A model generated the notes under the pieces. That model saw nothing but the letters and a program-made list of their open reading frames with translations, did no database searches and was not told where the DNA came from. A stretch of DNA of 64,000 bases, from positions 62,001-126,000 of the forward strand of contig JAGTTR010000005.1 of NCBI GenBank assembly GCA_018223385.1, in the 5' to 3' direction. The DNA is from Oscillospiraceae bacterium Marseille-Q3528. GTDB taxonomy: Bacteria; Bacillota; Clostridia; Lachnospirales; Lachnospiraceae. Below, in pieces: positions 32,740-41,757 of this stretch. The stretch's first letter is position 1. Every line of letters starts with the position of its first letter. The translations under genes and the position numbers were made by a program.

Positions 32740-33309
32740 ATGAAACTGTTGCTGTATACAGGGGGCCGCAGCCTGGTGGAAAAAAGCGGTATCGGGCGGG
32801 CCATTGCCCATCAGGAGCAGGCATTTGCGGCAGGCGGCCTGGATTATACGGAAAATGCGAAGGATGCATACACGGAAATTCATCTGAACACGGTTTTCCC
32901 GGATTCTCTCTGGATGGCGAGAAAAGCCAGAAAACAGGGGAAGCGGGTGATCTATCACGGGCATTCCACGCGGGAGGATTTTCGCAATTCCTTTGTAGGC
33001 TCCAATCTGCTGGCGCCGCTGTTCGGCAAGTGGCTCCGGCTGTGCTACAATTCGGCGGATCAGGTGGTGACGCCCACACCCTATGCGGCAAGGCTGCTGG
33101 GCACCTACGGGCTGAAGTCATCGGTGGAGGTCATTTCCAACGGGGTGAATGTATACAAGAGCAGCAGTCTGGTGCAGTTTCGGACGATGATGGCGCGGAT
33201 ACTGCAAAAGGAAGCACCTGACCTGACGGAAGCGGGCTTTCGCACGGCCGCGGGAAGAGATATCCATGTGATCGGGCAGTGTTACCGGCAGCTTGCCGCG
33301 TGTCTATGA
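32740..33309 (+). pseudogene. GT4 glycosyltransferase with internal deletion
   Basis: 189 residues from ATG 32740, about half the usual length. The N-terminal lobe looks normal: LLLYTGGRSLVEKSGIGRAIAHQEQA, IHLNTVFPDSLWMARKARKQGKRVIYHGHSTREDF, then TPTPYAARLLGTYGLKSSVEVISNGV (about 115-140). There the usual nucleotide-binding lobe with its EX7E site should begin, but the frame goes to a short tail (GRDIHVIGQCYRQLAACL) that resembles the last helix of such enzymes. An in-frame loss of roughly 200 codons would explain this. It is likely inactive, unless the truncated form has a new use. It is in line with the two genes before it. Confidence 0.65.
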
Positions 33310-33368
33310 TATCATTTGCAAATTCCCTCTTCCATTTTTGCAAAGAATGTGTTATGATTTTCCTATCA

Positions 33369-33705
33369 AATGCGATGAAAAGGAATAGTATCTCTGAACC
33401 TGATTGCAGAAAGCTGCTGGGTGATGCGAAGCAGCAGCCGGAACAGAGGGAACTCGCCTTGGAGCAGCTGCTCGAAATCCTGCGGGAGAGTAGGTGTAGA
33501 CGGAGGCCCACCGTTACAGGGGAAGAGCATACGATATCAGGAATGATCGACTGGCCGGACAGAAGAGCAGGTCAGTGGGGAATGGAACATTCGGTATCCG
33601 TGCTTACAGAGTGCATGAGATTGATCATGAATTAGAGTGGTACCGCGTAAGACATAGTCTTTCGTCTCTAATCGCTTCCGGGCAGTGAGATGAAGGGCTT
33701 TTTTA
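33369..33705 (+). promoter_or_regulatory. T-box leader, leucine-specific
   Basis: Stem I has the usual apical part GCTGCTGGGTGATGCGAAGC (about 33413-33432). The specifier segment is GAACTCGCC with CTC, a leucine codon, at 33453-33455. The conserved T-box AGAGTGGTACCGCG lies at 33634-33647. The terminator is AGTCTTTCGTCTC (33656-33668) with GAGATGAAGGGCT (33687-33699), followed by a T run. Uncharged tRNA-Leu would favour the antiterminator and expression of leuA, which fits the specifier. Confidence 0.92.
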
Positions 33706-33787
33706 TTGTCTGTACAAGCGGCCTTCGCAGCAGCCGGAAGTATCACTTTGTGTGGATAGTTTGAACGAAGAAAAGGAGAGAATGAAG

Positions 33788-35443
33788 ATGCAGAATTACA
33801 AAAAGTATCAGAGAGGTTATTTCCTGCCCCCAGTACCATCCAATGAGTGGGTAAAGAAGGATTACATTGAGAAGGCACCCATCTGGTGCAGCGTGGACCT
33901 GCGGGACGGCAACCAGGCGCTGATCGAGCCCATGAGCCTTGACGAGAAGATAGAATTTTACAAAATGCTGCTGGAGATCGGTTTCAAGGAGATCGAGGTA
34001 GGTTTCCCGGCAGCCTCCGATACCGAGTATCAGTTCTTAAGAACACTGATCGAGAATGATATGATCCCCCAGGATGTGACGATCCAAGTGCTGACCCAGG
34101 CAAGAGAGCACATCATCCGCAAGACCTTCGAGGCCATCAAGGGAGCACCCAACGTGGTGGTACATCTGTACAATTCTACATCCGTGGCACAGCGGGAGCA
34201 GGTATTTAAGAAGTCCAAGGAAGAGATCATGAAGATCGCTGTGGATGGCGCCAAGCTTCTGGAGGAGCTGGCCCAGGGCGAGGAAGGCAACATCACCTTC
34301 GAGTACAGCCCGGAGTCCTTCCACGGCACAGAGGTGGACTATGCCCTTGATGTGTGCAACGCCGTGCTGGACGTATGGCAGCCCAGACCGGACCGGAAGA
34401 TCATCGTGAATATTCCGGCAACGGTGGAGACCGCCATGCCGCACGTATTTGCCAGCCAGATCGAGTACATCAGCAAGAACATCAAATATCGTGACAACGT
34501 GGTACTTTCCATCCATCCGCACAACGACAGAGGCTGCGGCGTGGCTGACGCAGAGCTGGGCGTACTGGCGGGCGCAGACCGGGGAGAGGGGACCCCGTTC
34601 GGCAACGGCGAGAGAACCGGTAACGTGGATCTGGTAACCGTAGCCATGAATATGTATGCTTACGGCGTGAACCCGGAGCTTGACTTCTCCAACATGCCGT
34701 CCATCGAGGCACGCTACGAGCGCCTCACCAGAATGAAGGTACATGAGCGGCAGCCTTATGGCGGTTCTCTCGTATTTACCGCCTTCTCCGGTTCCCATCA
34801 GGATGCCATTGCCAAGGGTATGGCTTACCGGGAAGCACAGGAGCGGGATTACTGGACCGTGCCGTATCTGCCCATCGATCCCGAGGATGTGGGAAGAACG
34901 TACGATTCTGATGTTATCCGCATTAACAGCCAGTCCGGTAAAGGCGGCGTGAACTATATCCTGAAGCAGAGTCATGGCATCTCCCTGCCGGATAAGATGC
35001 GTGAGGAGATGAGCTACACCGCGAAACGGGTATCCGACCAGGCCCATCAGGAGCTGACACCGGAGTGGATCTACCAGATCTTCTGCGACAACTATATCAA
35101 TGTGGACAAGAAGTTCCACATCACCGAGTGCCACTTCGTTCAGGAGGACGGCATTCAGGCCAAGGCAACGGTGGAGAGCGAAGGCCGCACCGCCGTCATC
35201 AACGGACAGGGCAATGGCCGTCTGGATGCGGTGAGCAACGCCATCCGCAGCTATCTGGATGTGGACTACGAGCTGGTGGACTACGAGCAGCACTCCCTGA
35301 CCAAGGGTTCTTCCTCCAAGGCTGTTTCCTATGTGTCCATCACCAAGGACGGACAGACCTTCTGGGGTGTGGGCATCGACGAGGATATCATCAAATCCTC
35401 CTACCAGGCACTGGAAGTGGCGGTGAATAAGATTCTGGACTAA
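33788..35443 (+). CDS. leuA: 2-isopropylmalate synthase
   Basis: 551 residues from ATG 33788 (MQNYKKYQRGYF), nine bases after AGGAG; ATG 33782 is too close to the site. This is the first step of leucine synthesis: acetyl-CoA plus 2-ketoisovalerate gives 2-isopropylmalate. The DRE-TIM barrel shows SVDLRDGNQALIEPM (about 32-46, with metal-binding Asp) and SIHPHNDRGCGVADAE (about 240-255, with metal-binding histidines). It has the long form (LeuA type 2, with TTPFGNGERTGN-like GTPFGNGERTGNVDL). The C-terminal regulatory domain (about 415-551), which binds leucine for feedback inhibition, is present. T-box control is at 33369-33705. Confidence 0.96.
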   Translation: MQNYKKYQRGYFLPPVPSNEWVKKDYIEKAPIWCSVDLRDGNQALIEPMSLDEKIEFYKMLLEIGFKEIEVGFPAASDTEYQFLRTLIENDMIPQDVTIQVLTQAREHIIRKTFEAIKGAPNVVVHLYNSTSVAQREQVFKKSKEEIMKIAVDGAKLLEELAQGEEGNITFEYSPESFHGTEVDYALDVCNAVLDVWQPRPDRKIIVNIPATVETAMPHVFASQIEYISKNIKYRDNVVLSIHPHNDRGCGVADAELGVLAGADRGEGTPFGNGERTGNVDLVTVAMNMYAYGVNPELDFSNMPSIEARYERLTRMKVHERQPYGGSLVFTAFSGSHQDAIAKGMAYREAQERDYWTVPYLPIDPEDVGRTYDSDVIRINSQSGKGGVNYILKQSHGISLPDKMREEMSYTAKRVSDQAHQELTPEWIYQIFCDNYINVDKKFHITECHFVQEDGIQAKATVESEGRTAVINGQGNGRLDAVSNAIRSYLDVDYELVDYEQHSLTKGSSSKAVSYVSITKDGQTFWGVGIDEDIIKSSYQALEVAVNKILD

Positions 35444-35537
35444 TCTGTTCATAAGAATATTCGAGTGAACTGTTTACAAGACTTTTACAAAAACAGAGTT
35501 CTGTTTTAAAACAAAAAGAATATGCTTTCCTGCAGGG

Positions 35538-35569
35538 GAAACCGGGTTTCGGCCCGGTTTCTTTTTTTT
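35538..35569 (+). terminator. Intrinsic terminator after leuA
   Basis: GAAACCGGG (35538-35546) and CCCGGTTTC (35553-35561) around TTTCGG, followed by eight T. A textbook terminator about 95 bases after the leuA stop. Confidence 0.92.
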
Positions 35570-35625
35570 GTTGCGTGAATGGCGCGGCTGAACTGTTTTT
35601 ATTGTAATGAGAAGGAGGAAATCAT

Positions 35626-36459
35626 ATGCTGACAGATAAACAATTATTTTTATTTGATATCGATGGAACGCTTTGCCTGGGGGATATGTGGATCGACGGC
35701 GCCAGAGAGCTGCTGGCGCTTTTGAAGGCCCAGGGGAAGCACTATCTTTTTCTTACCAACAATTCCACCAAAAGTCAGCTGGATTATGTGGAAAAGTTTC
35801 AGAAAATGGGGCTGACTGTGGATAAAGAAGAAATCCTGACGGCATCCATGGCCACGGGCATTCTCCTGCGGGATCTGTATCCGAACCGGAAGTTTTACGC
35901 GCTGGGTACCCGTTCCTTTGAGGAAGAGATGCGAAGCTACGGGGTGGAGCTGACCACGGACCCGGCGGAGGCAGAAGGGCTGCTGGCGGCTTACGATGCG
36001 GAGCTTACCTATGGCAAACTGGTGGACGCCTGCCACATTTTACAGCGGGCGGAGCTTCCCTTCATTGCCACCAACCCGGATCTGGTGTGCCCAGACGAGG
36101 TGGGCTTTGTGCCGGACTGCGGTTCCATCTGCCAGATGCTGGAGAACGCCACAGGCCGGAAACCCCGGTATGTGGGAAAGCCCAGTTCTTTTATGGTGAA
36201 ATATGCGCTTCAGAAGCAGAAGATGCACAAGAGCCAGGCGGTTTTTGTGGGCGACCGGATGTACACGGACATTCTGTGCGGCGTCAAGGCAGGGGTGGAC
36301 ACCATCGCCGTGCTGACCGGAGAAGTGCAGGAAAAGGATCTGCCGCAGTACGAATACCAGCCCATCTATGTGTATCCTTCTGTAAAGGAGGTTTACAAAG
36401 ACCTAACAAGAGGTTTACCGGGAGATGTAGCTAATCTTTACAAAAGGGCAGTAGGATAG
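35626..36459 (+). CDS. HAD-IIA (NagD-like) sugar phosphatase
   Basis: 277 residues from ATG 35626 after AAGGAGGAA. HAD motif I is LFLFDIDGTLCLGD (about 7-20) with the nucleophile Asp, motif II FLTNNSTKS (about 43-51), and motif III/IV KPSSFMVKYALQK and VFVGDRMYTDILCGVKAGVDTIAVLTG (about 206-232). The C2-type cap lies between. It removes phosphate from small phosphorylated sugars or alcohols. It is first in a run with a complete ABC importer and a TIM-barrel enzyme, so it may process the imported compound. NagD and GDPD-linked phosphatases in Ugp-type operons offer a precedent. Confidence 0.88.
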   Translation: MLTDKQLFLFDIDGTLCLGDMWIDGARELLALLKAQGKHYLFLTNNSTKSQLDYVEKFQKMGLTVDKEEILTASMATGILLRDLYPNRKFYALGTRSFEEEMRSYGVELTTDPAEAEGLLAAYDAELTYGKLVDACHILQRAELPFIATNPDLVCPDEVGFVPDCGSICQMLENATGRKPRYVGKPSSFMVKYALQKQKMHKSQAVFVGDRMYTDILCGVKAGVDTIAVLTGEVQEKDLPQYEYQPIYVYPSVKEVYKDLTRGLPGDVANLYKRAVG

Positions 36460-36498
36460 CACTTGTAACGAGAACACAACAAAATGAGGAGACAGAAC

Positions 36499-37878
36499 AT
36501 GAAAATCAAATTTGTGAAAATGACAGCAGCCGTTCTGGCAGGCATGATGCTTCTGACAGGCTGCGGACAGAGTGCAGATTCTACCGGCGCAGCAAATGAC
36601 AGCGCAGCACAGGGAACGGAAAATACCACAGCGGATGCCGCAGCAGACAGCACGGCTTCCGGTGATAAAGTAAAGATCGAGTACTGGCACTGCAACGCAG
36701 AGACCCAGGGAGGGCTCACCGTTGACGAGCTGGTGAAGCAGTTCAACGAACAGAACGACCACATCGAGGTTGTGGCAAAATACAATCCGGATATGTACAA
36801 GGGATTGATGCAGAACCTGCAGGCCGAGACCGCAGCAGGCAACACACCGGCGCTGGTGCAGATCGGCTGGGCGTTCCTGGATTACTTCTCCAACAACTTT
36901 TCCTACACCACACCCCAGCAGGCCATCGACAAGTTCGACACCGAGGACAAGAATTTCCTGAGTGACAATTTCCTGCCAAACGTGCTGGATCTGGCAGTGA
37001 ACAGCAACGGCGAGCAGGTGGGCATCCCCTATTCTTTAAGCAGCCCGGTACTGTTCATCAACCGTGATCTGTTAAAAGAGGCAGGCCTTTCCGAGGATGG
37101 CCCGCAGACATGGGAAGAGGTGAAGCAGTTTGCAGAGACTGTGAAAGAGAAGACCGGAAAATACGGCTTCTACATGCAGGAGCCCGCAGATTTCTGGGCA
37201 CAGCAGGGCCTCATCGAGAGCAACGGCGCCAGCATGCTGACCACAGACGCTTCCGGCAAAGCCCAGGCAACCTTTGCTTCTGACGAGGGTGTGGAGGCAT
37301 TCCAGCTGTACGCAGACATGGTAAAGGATGAGAGCGCCCTGCACATTTCCTGGGAAGAGGGCTGCCAGAGCTTCATCGACGGCAACGTGGCCATGATGTA
37401 TACCACCATTGCCAGACGGGCAGCCGTACAGAAGAGCGCCCAGTTTGATGTGGCAACGGTGAAATCCCCCACCTGGGGCGACAAGGCCCGCAAGGTACCG
37501 GCAGGCGGCTGTTTCCTGGCCATCACCGCCCAGAGCGACGAGCAGATCCAGGCAGCATGGGAGTTTGAAAAATACCTGTACAGCGTAGAGTCTATGGCAG
37601 CATGGACCATCGGCACCGGCTATGTACCGCCGAGAAAAGATGTGGCAGACGCAGAGAATGGCCTGAAATCCTTCCTGGCAGAGAACGAGATGATGAACGC
37701 AGCCATCGAGCAGATGGACGGCGTGGTATCCTGGACTTCCTTCCCGGGAGACGCAGGACTGCAGGCAGAGCAGCTGCTTCTGGACATGAGAGACCAGATC
37801 CTGGGCGGCCAGGTGAGCGTGGCTGATGGTCTGAAAAATACACAGGATCAGATCAACGCCCTTCTGGATGCACAGTAA
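36499..37878 (+). CDS. Carbohydrate ABC transporter substrate-binding lipoprotein (UgpB-like)
   Basis: 459 residues from ATG 36499 after GAGGAGA. The signal peptide ends in the lipobox LLTGC (Cys about 23). Then a T/A/D-rich linker and a family 1 extracellular solute-binding fold: KIEYWHCNAETQGGLTVDELVKQFNEQNDHIEVVAKYNPD (about 58-97), IPYSLSSPVLFINRDLLKEAGLS (about 175-197) and VPAGGCFLAITAQSD. This pattern is close to UgpB, the glycerol-3-phosphate binding protein, but the ligand residues cannot be judged by eye. It is the first gene of the importer set. Confidence 0.9.
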   Translation: MKIKFVKMTAAVLAGMMLLTGCGQSADSTGAANDSAAQGTENTTADAAADSTASGDKVKIEYWHCNAETQGGLTVDELVKQFNEQNDHIEVVAKYNPDMYKGLMQNLQAETAAGNTPALVQIGWAFLDYFSNNFSYTTPQQAIDKFDTEDKNFLSDNFLPNVLDLAVNSNGEQVGIPYSLSSPVLFINRDLLKEAGLSEDGPQTWEEVKQFAETVKEKTGKYGFYMQEPADFWAQQGLIESNGASMLTTDASGKAQATFASDEGVEAFQLYADMVKDESALHISWEEGCQSFIDGNVAMMYTTIARRAAVQKSAQFDVATVKSPTWGDKARKVPAGGCFLAITAQSDEQIQAAWEFEKYLYSVESMAAWTIGTGYVPPRKDVADAENGLKSFLAENEMMNAAIEQMDGVVSWTSFPGDAGLQAEQLLLDMRDQILGGQVSVADGLKNTQDQINALLDAQ

Positions 37879-37901
37879 GGCAGAAATAGAAGGAAGATTA
37901 C

Positions 37902-38861
37902 ATGGAAGAATTCCCGCAGACAGCCGGAACCAGACCGGGGCCTGCGGGTTCTCTCATACAGGAGGCCTCTGATTTGAACGAAAAGAAGAAAAATACCGTG
38001 CTGGGATATGTGTTTCTCATCCCGTCACTCATCGTCTTTGCAGCGTTTATGTTTTATCCGCTGGCGAAAACCATTTACTTAAGCTTTTTCGACTGGAACA
38101 TGATCAAACCGGTGAAAAAGTTCGTGGGACTGGCCAACTACAAGCTGATTTTTGCCGATCCCAACACGTACAAAATTATTGGAAATACCGTGGCTTATAT
38201 TCTGATCCTGCTGGTGGTGAACTTCATCGCGCCGTACATCTTATCCTTTATCCTGTCGGCGGTGATCAAAAAGGGGAAAAATTTTTACAAGGCAGTCTTT
38301 TTCCTGCCCAGCGTGATCTCCCTGGTGGTAGGTTCCATCCTGTACACCTGGATCTTAAATCCCATCTCCGGGCCGGTGGCCATCATCGCCAAAGCCTTCG
38401 GCATCACCCTTCCCATCTGGTCGAAAACCGAGGGCTGGGTCATCGCGGTGCTCAGCGTTATCACCTCCTGGAAGGTGTTTGGCTATAACTTTATCGTCAT
38501 TCTGGCCGGGGTGTCCGGGGTATCCACAGAGGTCATCGAGGCGGCCCGGCTGGACGATGTGCCCAACTGGAAAATCTTCCGGGATATCGTGGTGCCCATG
38601 AGCTCCGCCACTGGCATTTACGTGTTTATCATCACCATTGTACAGGGGCTCCAGTATGTGTTTACCCCCATCAAGGTGGTGACCCAGGGCGGCCCCAACT
38701 ATGCCAGCTCCAACATGATCTACCAGTCGTACCACGAGGCGTTCACCCTGTACCGCACCGGCGTGTCCTCGGCAGTATCCGTGCTGACCATGGCGCTGTT
38801 CATCGTTCTGCTGCTGTTGGAATTCCGGTTTGTGGAGAAAGGGGTATACTATGAAAACTAA
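37902..38861 (+). CDS. Sugar ABC transporter permease, UgpA/MalF type
   Basis: 319 residues from ATG 37902 after GGAAG, with a cytoplasmic start of about 30 residues that is unusually long. Six membrane segments follow, starting LGYVFLIPSLIVFAAFMFYPLAKTIYLSFFDW. The EAA loop that docks on the ATPase is VSTEVIEAARLDDVPNWKIFRDIVVPMSS (about 207-235). It pairs with the next permease, whose start lies 11 bases inside this gene. Confidence 0.92.
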   Translation: MEEFPQTAGTRPGPAGSLIQEASDLNEKKKNTVLGYVFLIPSLIVFAAFMFYPLAKTIYLSFFDWNMIKPVKKFVGLANYKLIFADPNTYKIIGNTVAYILILLVVNFIAPYILSFILSAVIKKGKNFYKAVFFLPSVISLVVGSILYTWILNPISGPVAIIAKAFGITLPIWSKTEGWVIAVLSVITSWKVFGYNFIVILAGVSGVSTEVIEAARLDDVPNWKIFRDIVVPMSSATGIYVFIITIVQGLQYVFTPIKVVTQGGPNYASSNMIYQSYHEAFTLYRTGVSSAVSVLTMALFIVLLLLEFRFVEKGVYYEN

Positions 38862-39675
38862 TCATCGACAGATCGGCTGGCATATTTTGCTGTGCATCAT
38901 CGTATTTCTGCTGCTGATGCCCATTATTTTTGCCGTATCCAATTCCTTCAAGACGCTGACGGATGCGTTCAACACCGTTTTCCAGGTGATCCCGCTGCAT
39001 CCCACGCTGGAAAACTACATCCATGTGTTTGAGAAGCTGCCCTTTGTGCGCATCACCCTGAACACCTTTGCCATCGCGGCGGTGGTGACCATCTTCAAGA
39101 CCATCACCAGCCTGTTTGCGGCGTACAGCTTCGTTTATTTTGATTTTAAGGGAAAAGGGCTGCTCTATTTTATCATGCTGGCAACCATGTTCATCCCCTT
39201 TACGGTGACCATGATCCCCAACTACCTGACCATCTCAAAAATCGGTCTGGCGGATACGCTGTTTGGCGTGATGCTGCCCCAGCTGGCGGATGTGCTGGGT
39301 ATTTTCCTGCTGCGCCAGTCCATGCGGGGCATTCCCAAATCCCTCATTGAGGCGGCCAAAATGGAAAATGTGGGAAACTTAAAAATCATGCGGGACATTG
39401 TGATCCCCCTGGTGAAGCCGTCCCTGATCTCCACCGGCATTATTTTCTTTATCAATTCCTGGAATGAATACGTGTGGCCGGTGCTGATCCTGAAAACCAA
39501 GGAAAACTACACCCTTTCGCTGGCGCTGCAGATGTATATCAGCTCCGAGGGCGGTACGGAATTCACCATCGCCATGGCGGTGTCTGTCATGACCATGCTC
39601 ATCCCGCTACTGCTGTACATCGTGTTCCAGCGCTATATCATCAATACCTTTGCCATGTCCGGCATCAAGGGCTGA
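38851..39675 (+). CDS. Sugar ABC transporter permease, UgpE/MalG type
   Basis: 274 residues from ATG 38851 (MKTNHRQIGWHILLC) after AAAGGGG. Six membrane segments; the EAA loop is IPKSLIEAAKMENVGNLKIMRDIVIPLVKPS (about 161-191). The C-terminus (FQRYIINTFAMSGIKG) is the usual end for this family. It forms the channel with the preceding permease. Confidence 0.93.
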   Translation: MKTNHRQIGWHILLCIIVFLLLMPIIFAVSNSFKTLTDAFNTVFQVIPLHPTLENYIHVFEKLPFVRITLNTFAIAAVVTIFKTITSLFAAYSFVYFDFKGKGLLYFIMLATMFIPFTVTMIPNYLTISKIGLADTLFGVMLPQLADVLGIFLLRQSMRGIPKSLIEAAKMENVGNLKIMRDIVIPLVKPSLISTGIIFFINSWNEYVWPVLILKTKENYTLSLALQMYISSEGGTEFTIAMAVSVMTMLIPLLLYIVFQRYIINTFAMSGIKG

Positions 39676-39694
39676 CGGGGAAATGGAGGATTTT

Positions 39695-40837
39695 ATGAAA
39701 AATATTGTATTTGACCATGTGGATAAGGCCTATGGGAAAAACGTGATCGTCAAAGATCTGAATCTGGAAATCAAAGAAGGGGAGCGGCTCATCCTGCTGG
39801 GACCTTCGGGCTGCGGCAAATCCACCACCCTGCGGATGATCGCCGGGCTGGAGGACATTACGGCGGGCACCATTTCCATGAACGGCGCGGTGATGAATGA
39901 GGTGCCCAGCGGCAAGCGCAGCGTGTCCATGGTGTTCCAGAACTACGCGCTGTTCCCGCACATGACGGTGGAAAATAACATCACCTACGGATTAAAGGTA
40001 CATAAAATGGACCCGAAGGAGATCGATACCCGGCTGGAGGAAGTGCTGGAAATGCTGGATCTGAAGGGACTGGAAAAAAGAAAGCCCAAGGATCTGTCCG
40101 GCGGCCAGCGACAGCGGGTGGCCCTGGCCCGGGCGGTGGTGAAGCGTTCTGATTATTTCCTGCTGGACGAGCCCCTCTCTAACCTGGATGCCCAGCTGCG
40201 CCTGCGGGCCCGCAAGGAGCTGGTAAAAATCCATGAGCTCTATCACCAGACGTTTGTCTACGTGACTCACGACCAGATCGAGGCCATGACGGTGGGCCAC
40301 CGGATCGCTCTGATGAACCAGGGGAAATTGCAGATGCTGGATACGCCATCCAATGTATACAACCGTCCGGCCAACGTATTTACGGCAAAATTCATCGGCT
40401 CCCCGTCCATGAATATCACCGAGAGTACCTATATGGACGGTCAGCTGAAAATCGATGGTCAGCGGATCGAGCTGCCGGATATGTGGAAGGAGCTGGCGGC
40501 CAGACAGTCATCCAACCGGCTCTATTTCGGCATCCGGCCCGAGCATGTGAAGCTGTCCACGGAGAGGCTGGACAACGCGCTGGCAGGTACCGTGAAGTAT
40601 GTGGAGGATTATGGCAACCGGTTCGGCGCCTATGTGGATGTGGGCGGCGTGGAGTTTATCGCTGTGGGGGAGGAAAAGATGCCTCCTGCCGGAGCGAAGG
40701 TGTACTTCCGCCCGGATTTTGAACGGATCCATTTGTTTGATTATGAGAGCCAGGAATCCATTGGATATCCCAGCCGTCTGAATAAGGAGAAAATCGATGG
40801 AAATATTAATCAGTACGAATATGTATCAGGCATGTGA
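39695..40837 (+). CDS. Sugar ABC transporter ATP-binding protein, UgpC/MsmK type
   Basis: 380 residues from ATG 39695 after GGAGG. Walker A GPSGCGKST (about 36-44), Q-loop FQNYALFPHMT, signature LSGGQRQR (about 134), Walker B YFLLDEPLSNLDAQ, H-loop YVTHDQIEAMT. A TOBE domain covers about 240-360 (FIGSPSMN, LYFGIRPEHVKLS). In many Gram-positives such ATPases serve several importers, but this one sits in the operon. Its last 41 bases overlap the next gene. Confidence 0.94.
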   Translation: MKNIVFDHVDKAYGKNVIVKDLNLEIKEGERLILLGPSGCGKSTTLRMIAGLEDITAGTISMNGAVMNEVPSGKRSVSMVFQNYALFPHMTVENNITYGLKVHKMDPKEIDTRLEEVLEMLDLKGLEKRKPKDLSGGQRQRVALARAVVKRSDYFLLDEPLSNLDAQLRLRARKELVKIHELYHQTFVYVTHDQIEAMTVGHRIALMNQGKLQMLDTPSNVYNRPANVFTAKFIGSPSMNITESTYMDGQLKIDGQRIELPDMWKELAARQSSNRLYFGIRPEHVKLSTERLDNALAGTVKYVEDYGNRFGAYVDVGGVEFIAVGEEKMPPAGAKVYFRPDFERIHLFDYESQESIGYPSRLNKEKIDGNINQYEYVSGM

Positions 40838-41597
40838 TTTTGCAAAAGTATTGGAACTGACGGACGCTTTTTCCCAGGAGCGGGTGGGTGTGGAGGTATT
40901 CTCCATGTTCCACGATCCCGTATTTGCGGATGTATTGCGCGCTTCGGAAGAAAAACTGTCCACTCTGCCCATCAGCTTCCACGGGCCTTACGCCCAGACC
41001 GAGCATTCCCGTCCCAAGGGAACCCCGGCCTATGAGCGGAGCATGGGCTTCTACCGGGAGATGCTGCCCTTTGCGAAGCGGCTGCACAGCAGCTACGTGG
41101 TGTTCCACCACAACAACTGCAAGGTGCTGGATGTGGATCGGGAAGCCATGTTACAGACTGCCGATGAGAACCTGCGGGAGCTGACCGCCCTTTCCGAGGC
41201 GGAGGGCATCCCGGTGGCGGTGGAAAATGTGGGCATTAAGTCCATGGGCAATGTGCTCATGAACCAGGAGCAGTTCATTGTGGAATGCCGGAAGCTGCCC
41301 AACCCGGTGCTCATCGACATCGGCCACGCCCATGCCAACGGCTGGGATCTGCGGCACGTCATGGAAGCGCTGCAGGACAAGATCATTTCCTACCATGTGC
41401 ACAACAACGATGGCGTCCATGACTGCCACCAGCGCATTTATAACGGCACGCTGGACTTCAATGCCTTCCTGTACGATGTGCGGGAGCTGACGCCGAAGGC
41501 AGACCTGGTGCTGGAGTATGCGCCGGATGTGGCGGCGGATCAGGCGGGGATACTGAAGGATGTGAAGACCCTCTGCCAGTTCCGGGAGACGGTGTAG
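40797..41597 (+). CDS. Xylose-isomerase-like TIM-barrel enzyme (AP endonuclease 2 family)
   Basis: 266 residues from ATG 40797, inside the 3' end of the ATPase gene, with AAGGAG just before. The TIM barrel has metal-site motifs ISFHGPYAQTEHS (about 61), VVFHHNN (about 101), PVAVENVGIKS (about 141), VLIDIGHAHANG (about 171) and SYHVHNNDG (about 198). This pattern is the sugar-phosphate isomerase/epimerase-like family rather than a GDPD phosphodiesterase. It probably isomerises or epimerises the imported sugar or its product. The substrate is unknown. Confidence 0.85.
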   Translation: MEILISTNMYQACDFAKVLELTDAFSQERVGVEVFSMFHDPVFADVLRASEEKLSTLPISFHGPYAQTEHSRPKGTPAYERSMGFYREMLPFAKRLHSSYVVFHHNNCKVLDVDREAMLQTADENLRELTALSEAEGIPVAVENVGIKSMGNVLMNQEQFIVECRKLPNPVLIDIGHAHANGWDLRHVMEALQDKIISYHVHNNDGVHDCHQRIYNGTLDFNAFLYDVRELTPKADLVLEYAPDVAADQAGILKDVKTLCQFRETV

Positions 41598-41654
41598 GAG
41601 GAAGCTGATCTGTCCAAATTCCCCTGCGTTGATGGAATATGTATACAAATATAG

Positions 41655-41711
41655 AATATCCCGTGGAATTGACCGAATCTTTGAGGACGGTTTTCCCACG
41701 GGATATTTTTT
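41655..41711 (+). terminator. Terminator of the importer operon
   Basis: AATATCCCGTGG (41655 onward) pairs with CCACGGGATATT (ending about 41707), followed by T. An inner GACCG/CGGTT pair shortens the loop. It also lies opposite the end of the convergent binding-protein gene at 41758. Confidence 0.8.
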
Positions 41712-41757
41712 GTATCAGGTACCTTGGCATTGTATGCCCTAGGCGAAGTGGCATCAT

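Noticed and set aside
34037..35452. A 471-codon frame antisense to leuA
   Set aside because: leuA is certain on the sense strand and is led by a T-box; the antisense frame is composition-driven.
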